In this document: piece after piece, positions 50,165 through 59,470 of the stretch | How the letters are laid out: each line of letters begins with the position of its first letter | Numbering within the stretch: the first letter of the stretch is position 1 | Notes under the pieces: generated by a model | Database searches by the model: none | Told to the model about the DNA's origin: nothing | Seen by the model: the letters and a program-made list of their open reading frames with translations, nothing else | NCBI RefSeq assembly: GCF_000020645.1 | Contig: NC_011060.1 | Coordinates: 122,501-186,500, forward strand | From: Pelodictyon phaeoclathratiforme BU-1 | Lineage (GTDB): Bacteria; Bacteroidota; Chlorobiia; Chlorobiales; Chlorobiaceae | Direction of reading: 5' to 3' | Length of the DNA stretch: 64,000 nt | Made by a program: the position numbers and the translations under genes

Positions 50165-51571
50165 TCAGTTGACCATTCCGAGCAGCTCCGGCGTGACGCA
50201 CTCTTTCCCCTGTTTCAGGGTAAGCAGCTCCGCTTTGCGTTTCAGCTCTCGTCCATAGGAGATCTGGCTGATGAAAGGCGCTTTTTTGACCATTTCGTTC
50301 AGAAGGGCATTGGCTTCGCTGCTCCATGCAACCTTCTGTGCAGGCTCCTCAACGGCGGTGCGGCGGTTAAGGGGGAGAAAGTTAAAAAGCATATCGTAGA
50401 GGGCGTTGACAATTTCCTGCAAAAGGTAGACCGCTCCGCTGTGACCCATGAAGGGTGTGCCGAGCGCCCGGCGGACAATGGGGCCGGGGAAACCTGCCGG
50501 AATGAATCGTGTTTTGGAGTCAAGTTCCGCCAGATAGATTTTATCGACAATCCTTCCGAAGAGGAACTGCGGCTGTTTTTGCTGAATCTCATTGCGGACA
50601 AGGGTGTTGTCGGCCTCGGCGGTGTTGTGGCTGAAGAGGCACTGCATACCCATCTCTCCCGAAAGAAAGGTTTCAAGTCCGAGGGCATAGGTTTTGGCTG
50701 CTGTTGCGCCGAATCGAATGGTTGGAAACCACTCTGCCTGTGGCCCGCGCCAGAGATCCCATATGGGTTTCAGTGTGGTTTTTTTCTCTTTCAGCAAGAA
50801 GGCATCAGCCTCGTCCTCTTTTTTCAGGAGGCGTCCAAGGTCATGAATGAATTGTTCGGTTTCGCCGAGGCCGAAGGGGGCCTGGAGTACCGGGCGCCCA
50901 AGTTTTTCCGCCAGGGCATGGCCAAATTCATGGTACATCACCACAATCACGTCGGAATTTTTCAGGTCGGCAATATCGTGCAGGGAGCTTTCAAAGGGAT
51001 AGACGTGCAGGAGCTCACCGCCGATTCCGGCAATCAGCCGCTTGATCTCGGCCAGATCGGAGGGGCTGTTGAAGCAACCGTAGGTCGGGCCGATAATGGA
51101 GACAGAACCGATTTTTACGGATGGGGGAGTGTTGTTGCCAAACGTATCATTGAGCCAAACCAAAGCACGGTCGCGTCCCTGCCACTCATTCTCTCCGAGT
51201 GAGTTTGAGGGGAAAAAACGGACATCAGGGTACTTCATCGTCAGCATTCGTTCATGGTCGCTGCCAATCATCTCGCTTTCGGCACTCGATACCAGAATCA
51301 GTTGCCGCCCGGGTGCCTGGAGCTTTTCGATGGTCTGGCGGACAATTTCCGAACTGCCTGAGGAGGCAATCTCCTTTTCGGTGAGGCTGGTCGGGGTAAG
51401 GTTTTCAAGGTAGGGCACGGCATCGGTATAGTCGATGACGGCGACACCCACCAGATTGTAGCAGCCGACCGGTGCATCGGCAATGACATGAACGTCCTGA
51501 AGTGAACAGAAGGTGTTGACTGCCGCCCAGTAGGCGCTTGCGGTCGATTCGTCCCGAATGGTTTTTCCCAT
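50165..51571 (-). CDS. bchZ: chlorophyllide a reductase subunit Z
   Basis: BchZ is one of the two catalytic subunits of the nitrogenase-like chlorophyllide a reductase, which works on the chlorin ring during bacteriochlorophyll a synthesis. The 468 residues match BchZ motifs of purple bacteria: ADAPVGCYNLVGVAVIDYTDA (Fe-S cysteine 37), GPTYGCFNSPSDLAEIKRLIAGIG, TLKPIWDLWRG, KIYLAELDSKTRFIPAGFPGPIVRRALGTPFMGHSGAVYLLQEIVNALYD. The ATG at 51571 (MGKTIRDEST) is preferred over 51580. The partners bchX and bchY are not in the window. It lies 22 bases after a GH3 gene and probably shares its transcript. Confidence 0.94.
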   Translation of the reverse strand: MGKTIRDESTASAYWAAVNTFCSLQDVHVIADAPVGCYNLVGVAVIDYTDAVPYLENLTPTSLTEKEIASSGSSEIVRQTIEKLQAPGRQLILVSSAESEMIGSDHERMLTMKYPDVRFFPSNSLGENEWQGRDRALVWLNDTFGNNTPPSVKIGSVSIIGPTYGCFNSPSDLAEIKRLIAGIGGELLHVYPFESSLHDIADLKNSDVIVVMYHEFGHALAEKLGRPVLQAPFGLGETEQFIHDLGRLLKKEDEADAFLLKEKKTTLKPIWDLWRGPQAEWFPTIRFGATAAKTYALGLETFLSGEMGMQCLFSHNTAEADNTLVRNEIQQKQPQFLFGRIVDKIYLAELDSKTRFIPAGFPGPIVRRALGTPFMGHSGAVYLLQEIVNALYDMLFNFLPLNRRTAVEEPAQKVAWSSEANALLNEMVKKAPFISQISYGRELKRKAELLTLKQGKECVTPELLGMVN

Positions 51572-51593
51572 GATAGTCAAGCAGCTTATCGTT

Positions 51594-53369
51594 TTATTGC
51601 AATGATGTTCCGTTCAAACGTGACGGCTCCTGCAGTGAAACAGGGAGCATTCCCTGGGGGGTAAGATTCCCCTTCAGTACCTCTACCGCCATCTCTTCAG
51701 ATGAGTCGTTTTCGGAGTAGGTGCAGAGATAGGTGGTTATTTCAGGAAAATAGTTGATGATGTATGGGGTTCCAAACGATACAAAGATCAGGGGCTTCTC
51801 TTTTGGCACGATACCGGTCAGCGAGTGGATAAACTGCTGTTGCTTTTCCGTCAGTTTCAGGGTGCCAGAACCGGAGAGCGCCTTGACAAAGGAGGTGACG
51901 AGAACAGCCGACGCCCTGGTTGCAAGTTCAGTGGCGTTCGCGTAACGGAGAGAGTCGGTATCGGGGTCAATTCTGATATGCGTGGCGGCATAATAGTGAT
52001 CGAGTTTTTTGCTGTATCCTTTTCCGGTTTCACTATTGGTTTTATCCTGCAGGATGATATTGAGCACATTGCCTGAGGAGGCCTCCCTGTTCAGGGGAAG
52101 GTAGTGGTTTGCGTCGCCAGCCAGCGTAATGGCTCGTGAGGTAATGGTTTGCGCAAGCGTGCGGTGAGATTCGGGGTTTATCTCATCTTTGATCCGGTTC
52201 AGATTGACAAGTTTCCGGTTGTCAATCTCAAGCCACTGTTTCGCCTGAAGGATTCTGCGTACCGATGCATCAATCTGTTCCATCGGAATAACGCCCTCTT
52301 CGACAGCTTTGACGATGGAGGAGTGGGCAAGCTCGGGATCGGGTGAAAAGAGGAGGAGGTCATTGCCAGCCTGAACAGCTTTTACAGAAATTTCCGGGAC
52401 ATTCTCGCCGTTGTAAAGCGCTTTCATGTTGAGGGCATCGGTAATGATCAGCCCGGTGAATCCAAGATCATGACGGAGCAGGTCGGTGACGATTGTTTTG
52501 GAAATGGAGGCGGGCTCCAGGGTGCCGGTCAGTTTCGGTACAGCAAGATGTCCGATCATAATAGAGATGACCCCCTGTTCTATGGCGGCTTTAAACGGTT
52601 TCAGTTCATAGGCATCCAGTTCCTGGCGGTCAGCCTGGAGGAGAGGGAGCGAGATATGGCTGTCGATGGTAACGTTACCATGCCCCGGAAAGTGTTTTGC
52701 GGTTGCAATCATACCGTGCGACTGAAGCCCTTTGATGACGGCATTGGACATGGTAATGGTCAGGGGTATACGGTCGCCGAACGAACGGGTATTGATGATG
52801 GGATTGAGCGGGTTGCTGTTCAGGTCAACCGTCGGGGCATAGTTCTGGTGGAGCCCGACAATTTTTGCCTCTTCCGCTATGGCTTTTGCCATCAGGGCGG
52901 CGAGTTCAGGATCCTGTGTTGCTGCCACAGCCATGTTTGGCGGGAATTCGGTAGCTCCGCTCAGCCGCATGGCGACACCCCGCTCCATATCGGCGCTCAT
53001 AAGCAGAGGGCGTGGTGCAATCGACTGAAAATGGTTGGCGAGCATGGCCGCGCTGAAGGCATCACCCTTGAGGAACATAATGCCTCCGATCTTGCCCTCC
53101 TGCACCAGTCGGCTCAGAAGCTGGTACTCCTTGTCGTAACTGCCGCTGTAATGGGCCTCAATTTGGGCGATAAGCATCTCACCAACCTTTTCGGAGAGTG
53201 TCAAGCCTTTCAGGCTCTCTTCGATATGGGAATCTTTACGGCTGAAAATTTGCTGGGCGCACCACTTTTCCGTGCCCGGTTTTGATTTTGCTGATCCTGT
53301 CTCTCCTGCTGTCATCAACAGCAGGAGGATGAAAAGGGGAAAGAGAGCGAGTCGAGATTGTTTTTTCAT
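51594..53369 (-). CDS. glycoside hydrolase family 3 protein (NagZ-like)
   Basis: An exported GH3 enzyme, probably a beta-N-acetylglucosaminidase acting on peptidoglycan fragments. The signal peptide is visible (KKQSRLALFPLFILLLLMTAGETGSAKS). The catalytic domain has GGIMFLKGDA, MSADMERGVAMRL, TAKHFPGHGNVTIDSHISLP (the KHFPGHG loop with catalytic His, typical of NagZ) and TGLIITDALNMKAL with the nucleophile Asp. Residues 390-591 form a C-terminal GH3_C domain absent from short NagZ proteins. It sits between gcvPB and bchZ, 23 and 22 bases from each (as annotated here). Confidence 0.9.
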   Translation of the reverse strand: MKKQSRLALFPLFILLLLMTAGETGSAKSKPGTEKWCAQQIFSRKDSHIEESLKGLTLSEKVGEMLIAQIEAHYSGSYDKEYQLLSRLVQEGKIGGIMFLKGDAFSAAMLANHFQSIAPRPLLMSADMERGVAMRLSGATEFPPNMAVAATQDPELAALMAKAIAEEAKIVGLHQNYAPTVDLNSNPLNPIINTRSFGDRIPLTITMSNAVIKGLQSHGMIATAKHFPGHGNVTIDSHISLPLLQADRQELDAYELKPFKAAIEQGVISIMIGHLAVPKLTGTLEPASISKTIVTDLLRHDLGFTGLIITDALNMKALYNGENVPEISVKAVQAGNDLLLFSPDPELAHSSIVKAVEEGVIPMEQIDASVRRILQAKQWLEIDNRKLVNLNRIKDEINPESHRTLAQTITSRAITLAGDANHYLPLNREASSGNVLNIILQDKTNSETGKGYSKKLDHYYAATHIRIDPDTDSLRYANATELATRASAVLVTSFVKALSGSGTLKLTEKQQQFIHSLTGIVPKEKPLIFVSFGTPYIINYFPEITTYLCTYSENDSSEEMAVEVLKGNLTPQGMLPVSLQEPSRLNGTSLQ

Positions 53370-53392
53370 GCATTGGCCCTGGGAGGCTGTTT

Positions 53393-54841
53393 TCAGAGTG
53401 AGCAGCAGATGTTTAACTGCCTTGAGGCCATAGCATCATCAAGCCGCTTGACCGGTGTTGTTACCGGGGCTGAGGTTACCAGAGCCGGATTGTTTGCGGC
53501 CTCATCGGCAATGCTGAGCAGCGCCTGGGCAAATACATCGAGCGTCTCTTTTGATTCCGTCTCCGTCGGCTCAATCATCAGCGCTTCGCTGACAATGAGC
53601 GGGAAGTAGATGGTCGGGGCATGAAAGCCGTAGTCGAGCAGCCTTTTTGCAATATCGAGCGTTTTGACGCCGTGCGCCTTTTTCTGTCGATCGCCCGAAA
53701 GGCAGAACTCGTGCATCACCGGTTTCGGGTAGGGCAGGTCGTAACTCTCAAGCAGCAGACTCAGCAGGTAGTTGGCATTGATAATGGCATTTTCCGAAAC
53801 CCGTCGCAACCCGTCGGGGCCGAGCATCCGGATGTAGGTGTATGCCCTGACCAGCACGGCGAAGTTCCCATAGAAATTCATCATTCTGCCGATGCTTTCC
53901 GGACGGTCGTAGGAGAGCTTGTAGGTTGTTCCCTCTTTTACAATAACCGGTACCAGCAGGAAGGGAATAAGCTTTTCGCTGACGCCGACCGGGCCGCTTC
54001 CGGGGCCGCCGCCGCCGTGCGGTGCAGCAAAGGTTTTGTGCAGGTTGTAATGGACTACATCGAAGCCCATGTCGCCAGGACGGGTTATGCCGAGCAGGGC
54101 ATTCATGTTTGCGCCATCCATATAGAGCAGGCTGCCGTTGTCGTGCACCATTTTGGAGATAGCGAGGATCTCTGTTTCAAAGAGTCCGATGGTGTTAGGG
54201 TTGGTCAGCATCAGTGCGGCCACATCACCGTCAAGCTTGCTTCGAAGGTCATCCAGATCGGTGCGTCCGTCGGCATTGCCTTTGACGGAGATAATATCGT
54301 ACCCGGCCAGAGCGGCTGAGGCAGGGTTGGTGCCGTGTGCCGAATCGACCACAAGCAGCTTGTGCCGTTTTGAGCCAATCGACTCATGGTATTTCTTGAT
54401 AAGCAGAATGCCGGTCAGCTCCCCGTGGGCGCCAGCCGCTGGTTGCAGCGTAACAGCCGCCATACCGGCAATTTCGCGCAGCATCTCGGCCAGTTCAAAC
54501 ATGAGCTGCAATGCACCCTGTGTTGTTTCGCCAGGCTGCAGGGGATGGAGGGCGCTGAACCCCGGAAGGTCACAGGTATAATCATTGATCTTGGGATTGT
54601 ACTTCATCGTACAGCTTCCCAGCGGGTACATGTTCTTGTCAACGTGGTAGTTCAGGTTCGAGAGACGCACAAAGTGACGCACAACCTCGCTTTCGGCCAC
54701 TTCGGGAAGCTCAGCAGGTGTCGTGCGCAGATATTTTGAAGGGATGATGTTCTCCAGCGGCTGTTCCGGTAACTCGTTTCCGGAGAGGCTGTATCCTTTG
54801 CGCCCTTTGCGGGAAAGTTCAAAAATCAGTTTTTCTCTCAT
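53393..54841 (-). CDS. gcvPB: glycine dehydrogenase (decarboxylating) subunit 2
   Basis: This is subunit 2 of the two-subunit P-protein of the glycine cleavage system; it binds PLP. The 482 residues have LSNLNYHVDKNMYPLGSCTMKYNPK, LQPAAGAHGELTGILLIKKYH, VDSAHGTNPASAALAGYD, LLYMDGANMNALLGI and HYNLHKTFAAPHGGGGPG with the PLP lysine K269. Subunit 1 (gcvPA) and the H and T genes are not nearby. It is the first gene of a group with the GH3 and bchZ genes. An AT-rich gap of about 113 bases upstream contains its promoter. Confidence 0.96.
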   Translation of the reverse strand: MREKLIFELSRKGRKGYSLSGNELPEQPLENIIPSKYLRTTPAELPEVAESEVVRHFVRLSNLNYHVDKNMYPLGSCTMKYNPKINDYTCDLPGFSALHPLQPGETTQGALQLMFELAEMLREIAGMAAVTLQPAAGAHGELTGILLIKKYHESIGSKRHKLLVVDSAHGTNPASAALAGYDIISVKGNADGRTDLDDLRSKLDGDVAALMLTNPNTIGLFETEILAISKMVHDNGSLLYMDGANMNALLGITRPGDMGFDVVHYNLHKTFAAPHGGGGPGSGPVGVSEKLIPFLLVPVIVKEGTTYKLSYDRPESIGRMMNFYGNFAVLVRAYTYIRMLGPDGLRRVSENAIINANYLLSLLLESYDLPYPKPVMHEFCLSGDRQKKAHGVKTLDIAKRLLDYGFHAPTIYFPLIVSEALMIEPTETESKETLDVFAQALLSIADEAANNPALVTSAPVTTPVKRLDDAMASRQLNICCSL

Positions 54842-54954
54842 TGGTTTGCTTCAAGAGTGGCTGTTGGTCTTTATGATCGACTGTTTTTTAATATAGAAGA
54901 AGGGGAAGAGAAGCTCAAGACAATCGGCAAAAAAAGAGAGGGGAACGTGGAATT

Positions 54955-55155
54955 TCAGTTTTCAAGACTCTTCTCAGCAGTGATTTTCGTCAAGCCTTTC
55001 TCAACGTCCTGAAGGAACCAATTGTCGTATTCTGCCACTTTCTGGGTTTTGGCGAGAGATACTGGTGTGCCGGTAACGGGTTTTCCTGCCAATTCCGTTA
55101 TTGGAATTACCGATGTTGCGCTTATTCTGTTCGTTATCATGATCTTTTTCACCAT
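54955..55155 (-). CDS. small antitoxin-like protein, tentative
   Basis: A 66-residue frame: MVKKIMITNRISATSVIPITELAGKPVTGTPVSLAKTQKVAEYDNWFLQDVEKGLTKITAEKSLEN. The C-terminal part (VAEYDNWFLQDVEKGLTKI) resembles the tail of RHH antitoxins of ParE pairs (EYDAWFxxxVExGLxE). The N-terminal half is not clearly an RHH fold. No toxin follows. It could be a remnant of a TA module at the edge of the accessory zone, or chance coding. Confidence 0.35.
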   Translation of the reverse strand: MVKKIMITNRISATSVIPITELAGKPVTGTPVSLAKTQKVAEYDNWFLQDVEKGLTKITAEKSLEN

Positions 55156-55240
55156 CCAGTTATCAAGCTATTCATGGATGATGCGTATTATTTATTGAAA
55201 TAACAAAATGGCTCGCGTTATAATGCAGTAACCACAATTT

Positions 55241-55259
55241 GTCCCACAGGCTGTGGGAC
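55241..55259. promoter_or_regulatory. 19-bp palindrome upstream of the DUF1016 gene
   Basis: GTCCCACAGGCTGTGGGAC has perfect 9-bp arms around one base and is followed by TTTTC. It lies 28 bases before the ATG at 55288. It could be an operator for the gene or a small terminator-like hairpin. Confidence 0.5.
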
Positions 55260-55287
55260 TTTTCAAAATGCAACCATGGAGGTGCCT

Positions 55288-55941
55288 ATGAATGAGCATG
55301 ATCGGAGCCTCTCGGTGAATATCGATGTGTTGCTTGCTCAGTTGCGTACTCTGATTGCTGATGCTCGCAAAGATGCAAAGCGGACAGTGGATGTTATTCA
55401 GGTGCGTACCTGCTGGGAAATTGGTCGTCATATCGTGGAGTTTGAGCAAGGAGGGCAGGCACGCGCTGCTTATGGCAAAAAGCTGCTGTCTCGACTGGCA
55501 GAATCATTGACTGGTGAGTTTGGCAAGGGGTTTGATGCCACTAATTTGCGGCACATGCGCCGGTTTTATCTTGCTTTTCCAATTTGCGACACAGTGCGTC
55601 GCGAATTGAGCTGGTCGCATTATCGGGCACTGTTGCGTGTTGATAACCCCGAAGCAAGGCTTTGGTACGTGAATGAAGCAGCAGCGCAGAACTGGAGTTT
55701 TCGCGCACTCGATCGGCAGATTGGCACATTGTACTATGAGCGATTGCTGCTCAGCAATGACAAGGCCAGCGTGGAGGCTGAAGCCGAAGCCAATATCGCA
55801 GCACTGCCTCGTAGCCCCCGTGAGTTCGTGCGCGATCCTGTGATGCTCGAGTTTCTTGGCCTGCCTGGCACAGGCAAGCTGCTGGAGTCAAAGCTGGAGC
55901 AGGCACTGATGGATGTTGTTAGCTCAATGGCAAAGTATTAG
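55288..55941 (+). pseudogene. DUF1016 (YhcG-like) protein lacking its nuclease domain
   Basis: The frame encodes the N-terminal DUF1016 domain: LSVNIDVLLAQLRTLIADARKDAKRTVDVIQVRTCWEIGRHIVEFEQGGQARAAYGKKLLSRLAESLTGEFGKGFDATNLRHMRRFYLAFP, then ELSWSHYRALLRVDNPEARLWYVNEAAAQNWSFRALDRQIGTLYYERLL and LEFLGLPGTGKLLESKLEQALMD. In intact proteins this passes into a PDDEXK nuclease domain of about 150 residues. Here the frame ends after VVSSMAKY. GGAGGT lies before the ATG at 55288. The rest of the gene is gone and a vapB-like gene follows. Confidence 0.82.
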
Positions 55942-56028
55942 AATAATTGTCCCGCCTCAAGAAAACATAATTGACTATACTCCGTTATCAAGTGTATACT
56001 ACGGAATATAAACTTTCTATACGGAGGG

Positions 56029-56379
56029 ATGAGAGTGAGAGCAACCGCAAAAGAGCTGAAATTCAACTCAAAAAAGCTCATATACTCTGTAAATAGGGGA
56101 GAGGGAGTTATCATTACTTTCCGGGGAAAACCCTGCGCCAAACTTTTTCCCTACCAGGAAATCAAAAAGCAAACCGAAAAAAATGAATTGTTCAGTCATT
56201 CCATGCAATTGGCAGATGCTTTAATTGGAGCTACAGCAATCGCTCATGGTCTTCCTGTTCTCACGGGAAACGATAAACACTACAAATGTAATGAAGGATC
56301 TTCAGATCAAGAAGTTTGTGCCATAGCAACATGGAAGCTACAACGAGTTGGCAGTCTATTTGACGGAGTTGGGGTATGA
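56029..56379 (+). pseudogene. VapB-VapC deletion chimera
   Basis: The first 47 residues (MRVRATAKELKFNSKKLIYSVNRGEGVIITFRGKPCAKLFPYQEI...KNELF) match the Phd/VapB antitoxin at 59237. It then passes directly into SHSMQLADALIGATAIAHGLPVLTGNDKHYK, the C-terminal end of the VapC at 59467. The middle (antitoxin tail plus 90 toxin codons) is deleted. One extra T near the end then shifts the frame, giving a foreign tail CNEGSSDQEV... to 56379. The PIN residues of the N-terminal half of VapC are gone, so no toxicity is expected. Upstream DNA with TATAC/CGGAATATAAA elements is shared with the intact pair. Confidence 0.9.
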
Positions 56380-57109
56380 GTGAACAATTCGTAGGCGCGG
56401 GCAATAAAAAACCCCGGGATCGTCACCGACTCAAGGTCGGGAGAGGATTTCTCCGGGGACTGCACAAAGATATAGCGTTTAAGGATGGCACATGCAAGCA
56501 AATTTTTCAGATCAGCTTCGCCGAGCAATTTCGCATGAACGACTCGATGCCTATCGTAAACACGGTTCCAGCAAAGACGATGCAGAGAGTTGTTTGCGCA
56601 TTACGCCTGGAACATGGTGTTATCCGAAAGCCTTTATACGCCGCTTCAGTGCCTGGAAGTAATCCTCAGAAACAGTGTTCACGATGCAGCCACAGCGCAT
56701 TTCAAAACTGATAGATGGTTTGACCTGCCCGGCTTGCTGTCTCCGCAGGAAGTGAACAAAGTGCAAGAAGCCAAAAACACTCTTGTCAAAAGCAAAAAGC
56801 CGCTTGATGCAGGCAGGATCATCCCTGAATTAACCTTCGGTTTTTGGATAAGCCTTTTCGACGTGCGATATGAAAAAATTCTCTGGCCGTGGTTACTGAA
56901 ACCGGTTGTCCCCAATATGTCGCGCCATATCAGAATTAGAGAGAATCTTTCCAAACGCCTCAATCGAGTCCGAACACTCAGAAACAGAATATTTCATCAT
57001 GAACCAATCTGGCATTGGCGTGATCTCCAAAGTCAACACACTGAAGCTTGAAGTGGACCCCAACCGGTGGACAAAAAGTGGCTGAGTTTAAGTTGGTAAC
57101 CTGACCTGT

Positions 57110-58036
57110 TCATGCAGCGGAAAGGCGCTGCCCCTCTTTTACCTTTAACTCTTCTGTCTGCTTGTTCTTGTTATACTTGTCAACTATTCTTGCACCACCT
57201 CCAACGGCTGTCCGGTAAACCTTATCTGGCGTACTGTAGCCCAACGACTGATGCTGCCTTTCAACGTTGAACAATACAAAATATTCCTTTAATCCGCACT
57301 GTAATTCTGCTGCGGTGGAGTAACCTTTGAGATATATATCCTCATATTTGACACTCCTCCAGAGTCGTTCGACAAAGATGTTGTCCAGTGCTCGGCCACG
57401 TCCATCCATGCTAATACTGATGGATGGGTGCTCCGTGAGCGCTCCGACAAAGGCGGCACTCGTAAACTGGGCGCCTTGATCGGTGTTGAAGATATCGGGT
57501 GTCCCGTATTTTCGTAACGCTTCTTGCAGACAGTCAACGCAAAAGGTGCTTTCCATCGAGTTCGATAATCGCCAGGAGAGTACTTTCCGGGAATACCAGT
57601 CGATGACTGCCACCAGATACATAAAGCCCTTTGGAAGGCGAATATAGGTGATGTCAGTCGACCAGACTTGGTTGGGTTTTGTGACATCAACTCCCCGCAA
57701 GAGATAGGGGTAGATCTTGTGCTCCGGATGCGGTTTGCTGGTGTTGGGGCCCGGTGCCATACCGGCCAGACCCAACCTTCGCATAAGCCGCTGAACCCGT
57801 TTCCGGTTGATCTGGTAACCCTCGCTACGAAGATAGTGCATGATTTTACGACTACCATAAAATGGATGCTTGGTGTACTCCTTGTCAATCAGTTCAAGCA
57901 ACTGCAAGTCTTCTGCATCAGGAAACAACACGATAGACGGCAAATATATCGTCGAACGATTAACGGACACAAGGACGCATTGCTTTGCCACCGGCAATGG
58001 CTCTTTGTCGCTGACCCACCATCTGCGCACACTCAT
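57110..58036 (-). CDS. IS3-family transposase OrfB
   Basis: Same protein as the OrfB of copy 1: rve catalytic core with DITYI, DQGAQF and VERLWR carrying the DDE residues. It appears intact. Confidence 0.95.
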   Translation of the reverse strand: MSVRRWWVSDKEPLPVAKQCVLVSVNRSTIYLPSIVLFPDAEDLQLLELIDKEYTKHPFYGSRKIMHYLRSEGYQINRKRVQRLMRRLGLAGMAPGPNTSKPHPEHKIYPYLLRGVDVTKPNQVWSTDITYIRLPKGFMYLVAVIDWYSRKVLSWRLSNSMESTFCVDCLQEALRKYGTPDIFNTDQGAQFTSAAFVGALTEHPSISISMDGRGRALDNIFVERLWRSVKYEDIYLKGYSTAAELQCGLKEYFVLFNVERQHQSLGYSTPDKVYRTAVGGGARIVDKYNKNKQTEELKVKEGQRLSAA

Positions 58037-58326
58037 AGGGACAGTCCGGACTTTTTTTTAAGCCAATCCAGCTCGACCTTTAACCGCCCGATTTCCGTAT
58101 AAAGCTTTTCAGGATCTGCAGCCGGTTCAACTGGTTTTGGACCCCGTTTGGCTTCAAACAAGCTTGATGCCTGTTCCTGCAACTCTTTCTTCCACTTACC
58201 GACCTGAACGGGGTGTACTCCAAATTCCTGACCGATTTCATTCAGCGTCTTGACCCCTTGAATAGCCTCAAGTGCCACCTTGGCCTTAAAGTCACTGCTG
58301 AAATTTTTTCGTGTCCTTTTTGTCAT
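58033..58326 (-). CDS. IS3-family transposase OrfA
   Basis: Same protein as the OrfA of copy 1: N-terminal HTH and zipper-like region, overlapping OrfB by 4 bases. The start MTKRTRKNF at 58326 is preferred. Confidence 0.93.
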   Translation of the reverse strand: MTKRTRKNFSSDFKAKVALEAIQGVKTLNEIGQEFGVHPVQVGKWKKELQEQASSLFEAKRGPKPVEPAADPEKLYTEIGRLKVELDWLKKKSGLSL

Positions 58327-58519
58327 TACCTGCTCCTTTTTGGGGCAAGTTAACAACTTAAACCACTGTCTAAAATTCGGGGTCCACTATAGCTCTCGAA
58401 ACCATTACATGGGTAAATCCAGCAATGATGGCATTTGTACAACCCTTCGACAGTTTTGAAAAGATTTACCAAAATGGTATCGGCAAGTACCGGAATACTC
58501 AGAGGCAATCAATGAGTGC

Positions 58520-58951
58520 GCTTTACCGTCTATTCAGTATGATGGCGTTCGTCGTCAAGCACTTACCGAAAACAGCAATAAACCGCACGGTTACGGGCCT
58601 ATCAATCCGGCAAATTTTTCACCCTATCCCAAGAACCCTGTCATTGCCCGTTTTTTTCGTGAAATCGGACGTGCTGACGAACTTGGTTCCGGAATGAGAA
58701 AGTTGAAAAAATACGGTTAAGCTTACGGGGGAAGTGATCCGGTAATGATTGACGGTGACATTTTCCGGATAATTGTCAAATGCCCGGATTTTGAGACCAG
58801 TCCTGCTGAAAAAGTGGCGGGGAGAGAGCATACCCTTACAGTCGCCACTACAGTGGGGACGCTGCTTGCATTGCTGCAGAAAAACGGAGAGTATAGCTGT
58901 ATGGATATTCGCCAGGCACTGGTTAGAGACAACAATCGTGTCGCCTTGTAG
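58520..58951 (+). pseudogene. C-terminal fragment of an AlbA/ATP-binding type regulator
   Basis: The plus strand reads NSNKPHGYGPINPANFSPYPKNPVIARFFREIGRADELGSGMRKLKKYG, a TAA, then AYGGSDPVMIDGDIFRIIVKCPDF and a winged-helix-like end LLALLQKNGEYSCMDIRQALVRDN. NPxNFSPxPKNPVIARFFREIGRADELGSGxRxLxKY is the standard histidine-kinase-like ATPase end of putative AlbA_2/HATPase_c_4 regulators. An in-frame stop replaces a Lys codon. The N-terminal two thirds are missing. The following 285 bases to 59236 show no gene. Confidence 0.75.
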
Positions 58952-59236
58952 TGCTCTGGATTTACGCAGGTACAGACCGATTCCAAAGAGTCTCCGGTGT
59001 AATATCAAGATTTCCTTGCCAAACAGAGGTGCTTGCCAGAGTCAGTGAGGAGCAGATGGTTGAGGTTCATACCTTCATAAGCTGAAGGATGGGGTGGCAG
59101 TGCAGGCTCATGATTAATGTCTTTTTTGGGTAGATGTGTTTTGATGGGCTGAACTTGTTTGTTATACTGCAAAAAGACAGTTTTGAACTCAAGGGCAAAA
59201 TGTATACTTCGGAATATAAACTTTCTATACTGAGGG

Positions 59237-59470
59237 ATGAGAATGAGAGCAACCGCAAAAGAGCTGAAATTCAACTCAAAAAAGCTCATAGACTCTGTAA
59301 ATAGGGGAGAGGAAGTTATCATTACCTTCCGGGGGAAACCCTGCGCCAAACTTGTTCCCTACCAGGAAATCAAAAATCAAACCGAAAAAAATGAATTGTT
59401 CGGAATGTGGGAAGATAACGACATGGTAAACAATGTTGATGAGTATGTCCGAGGTCTAAGAGAAGGATGA
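59237..59470 (+). CDS. vapB: Phd/VapB-type antitoxin
   Basis: A 77-residue Phd/YefM-type antitoxin: MRMRATAKELKFNSKKLIDSVNRGEEVIITFRGKPCAKLVPYQEIKNQTEKNELFGMWEDNDMVNNVDEYVRGLREG. The first 45 residues form the DNA-binding fold (prevent-host-death type), and the tail with GMWEDNxxxxNVDEYVRxLR would bind the toxin. CGGAATATAAACTTTCTATAC directly upstream (split by the GAGGG ribosome site) may be its operator. It overlaps vapC by 4 bases. A broken paralogue lies at 56029. Confidence 0.92.
   Translation: MRMRATAKELKFNSKKLIDSVNRGEEVIITFRGKPCAKLVPYQEIKNQTEKNELFGMWEDNDMVNNVDEYVRGLREG

Larger units (their letters stand above)
57049..58391 (-). mobile_element. IS3-family insertion sequence, copy 2, with 3-bp target duplication
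   Basis: This 1,343-bp element gives the same two proteins as copy 1 at 22987-24329 and has the same orientation. It is flanked by GCT on both sides (57046-57048 and 58392-58394), a 3-bp target duplication as usual in the IS3 family. It interrupts the Abi-like gene; the frame is restored by removing it. The near-identity of the two copies implies recent transposition. Confidence 0.95.
56492..58475 (+). pseudogene. Abi-like family gene, frameshifted and split by IS3
   Basis: The gene starts MQANFSDQLRRAISHERLDAYRKHGSSKDDAES, shifts frame near 56585, and continues FAHYAWNMVLSESLYTPLQCLEVILRNSVHDAATAHF, WFDLPGLLSPQEVNKVQEA, LTFGFWISLFDVRYEKILWPWL and RLNRVRTLRNRIFHHEPIWHW up to the IS at 57049. 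After the IS (one GCT copy removed) it goes on in frame: QHTEALETITWVNPAMMAFVQPFDSFEKIYQNG. RNRIFHHEPI and LxxLRNxxxHxE mark the Abi-like (Abi_2/HEPN-like) family linked to abortive infection. The natural end is lost by joining to the next fragment. Confidence 0.82.

Noticed and set aside
56376..56711. 111-codon frame overlapping the Abi-like gene
   Set aside because: The Abi-like homology is in the other frames; this frame has no pattern.
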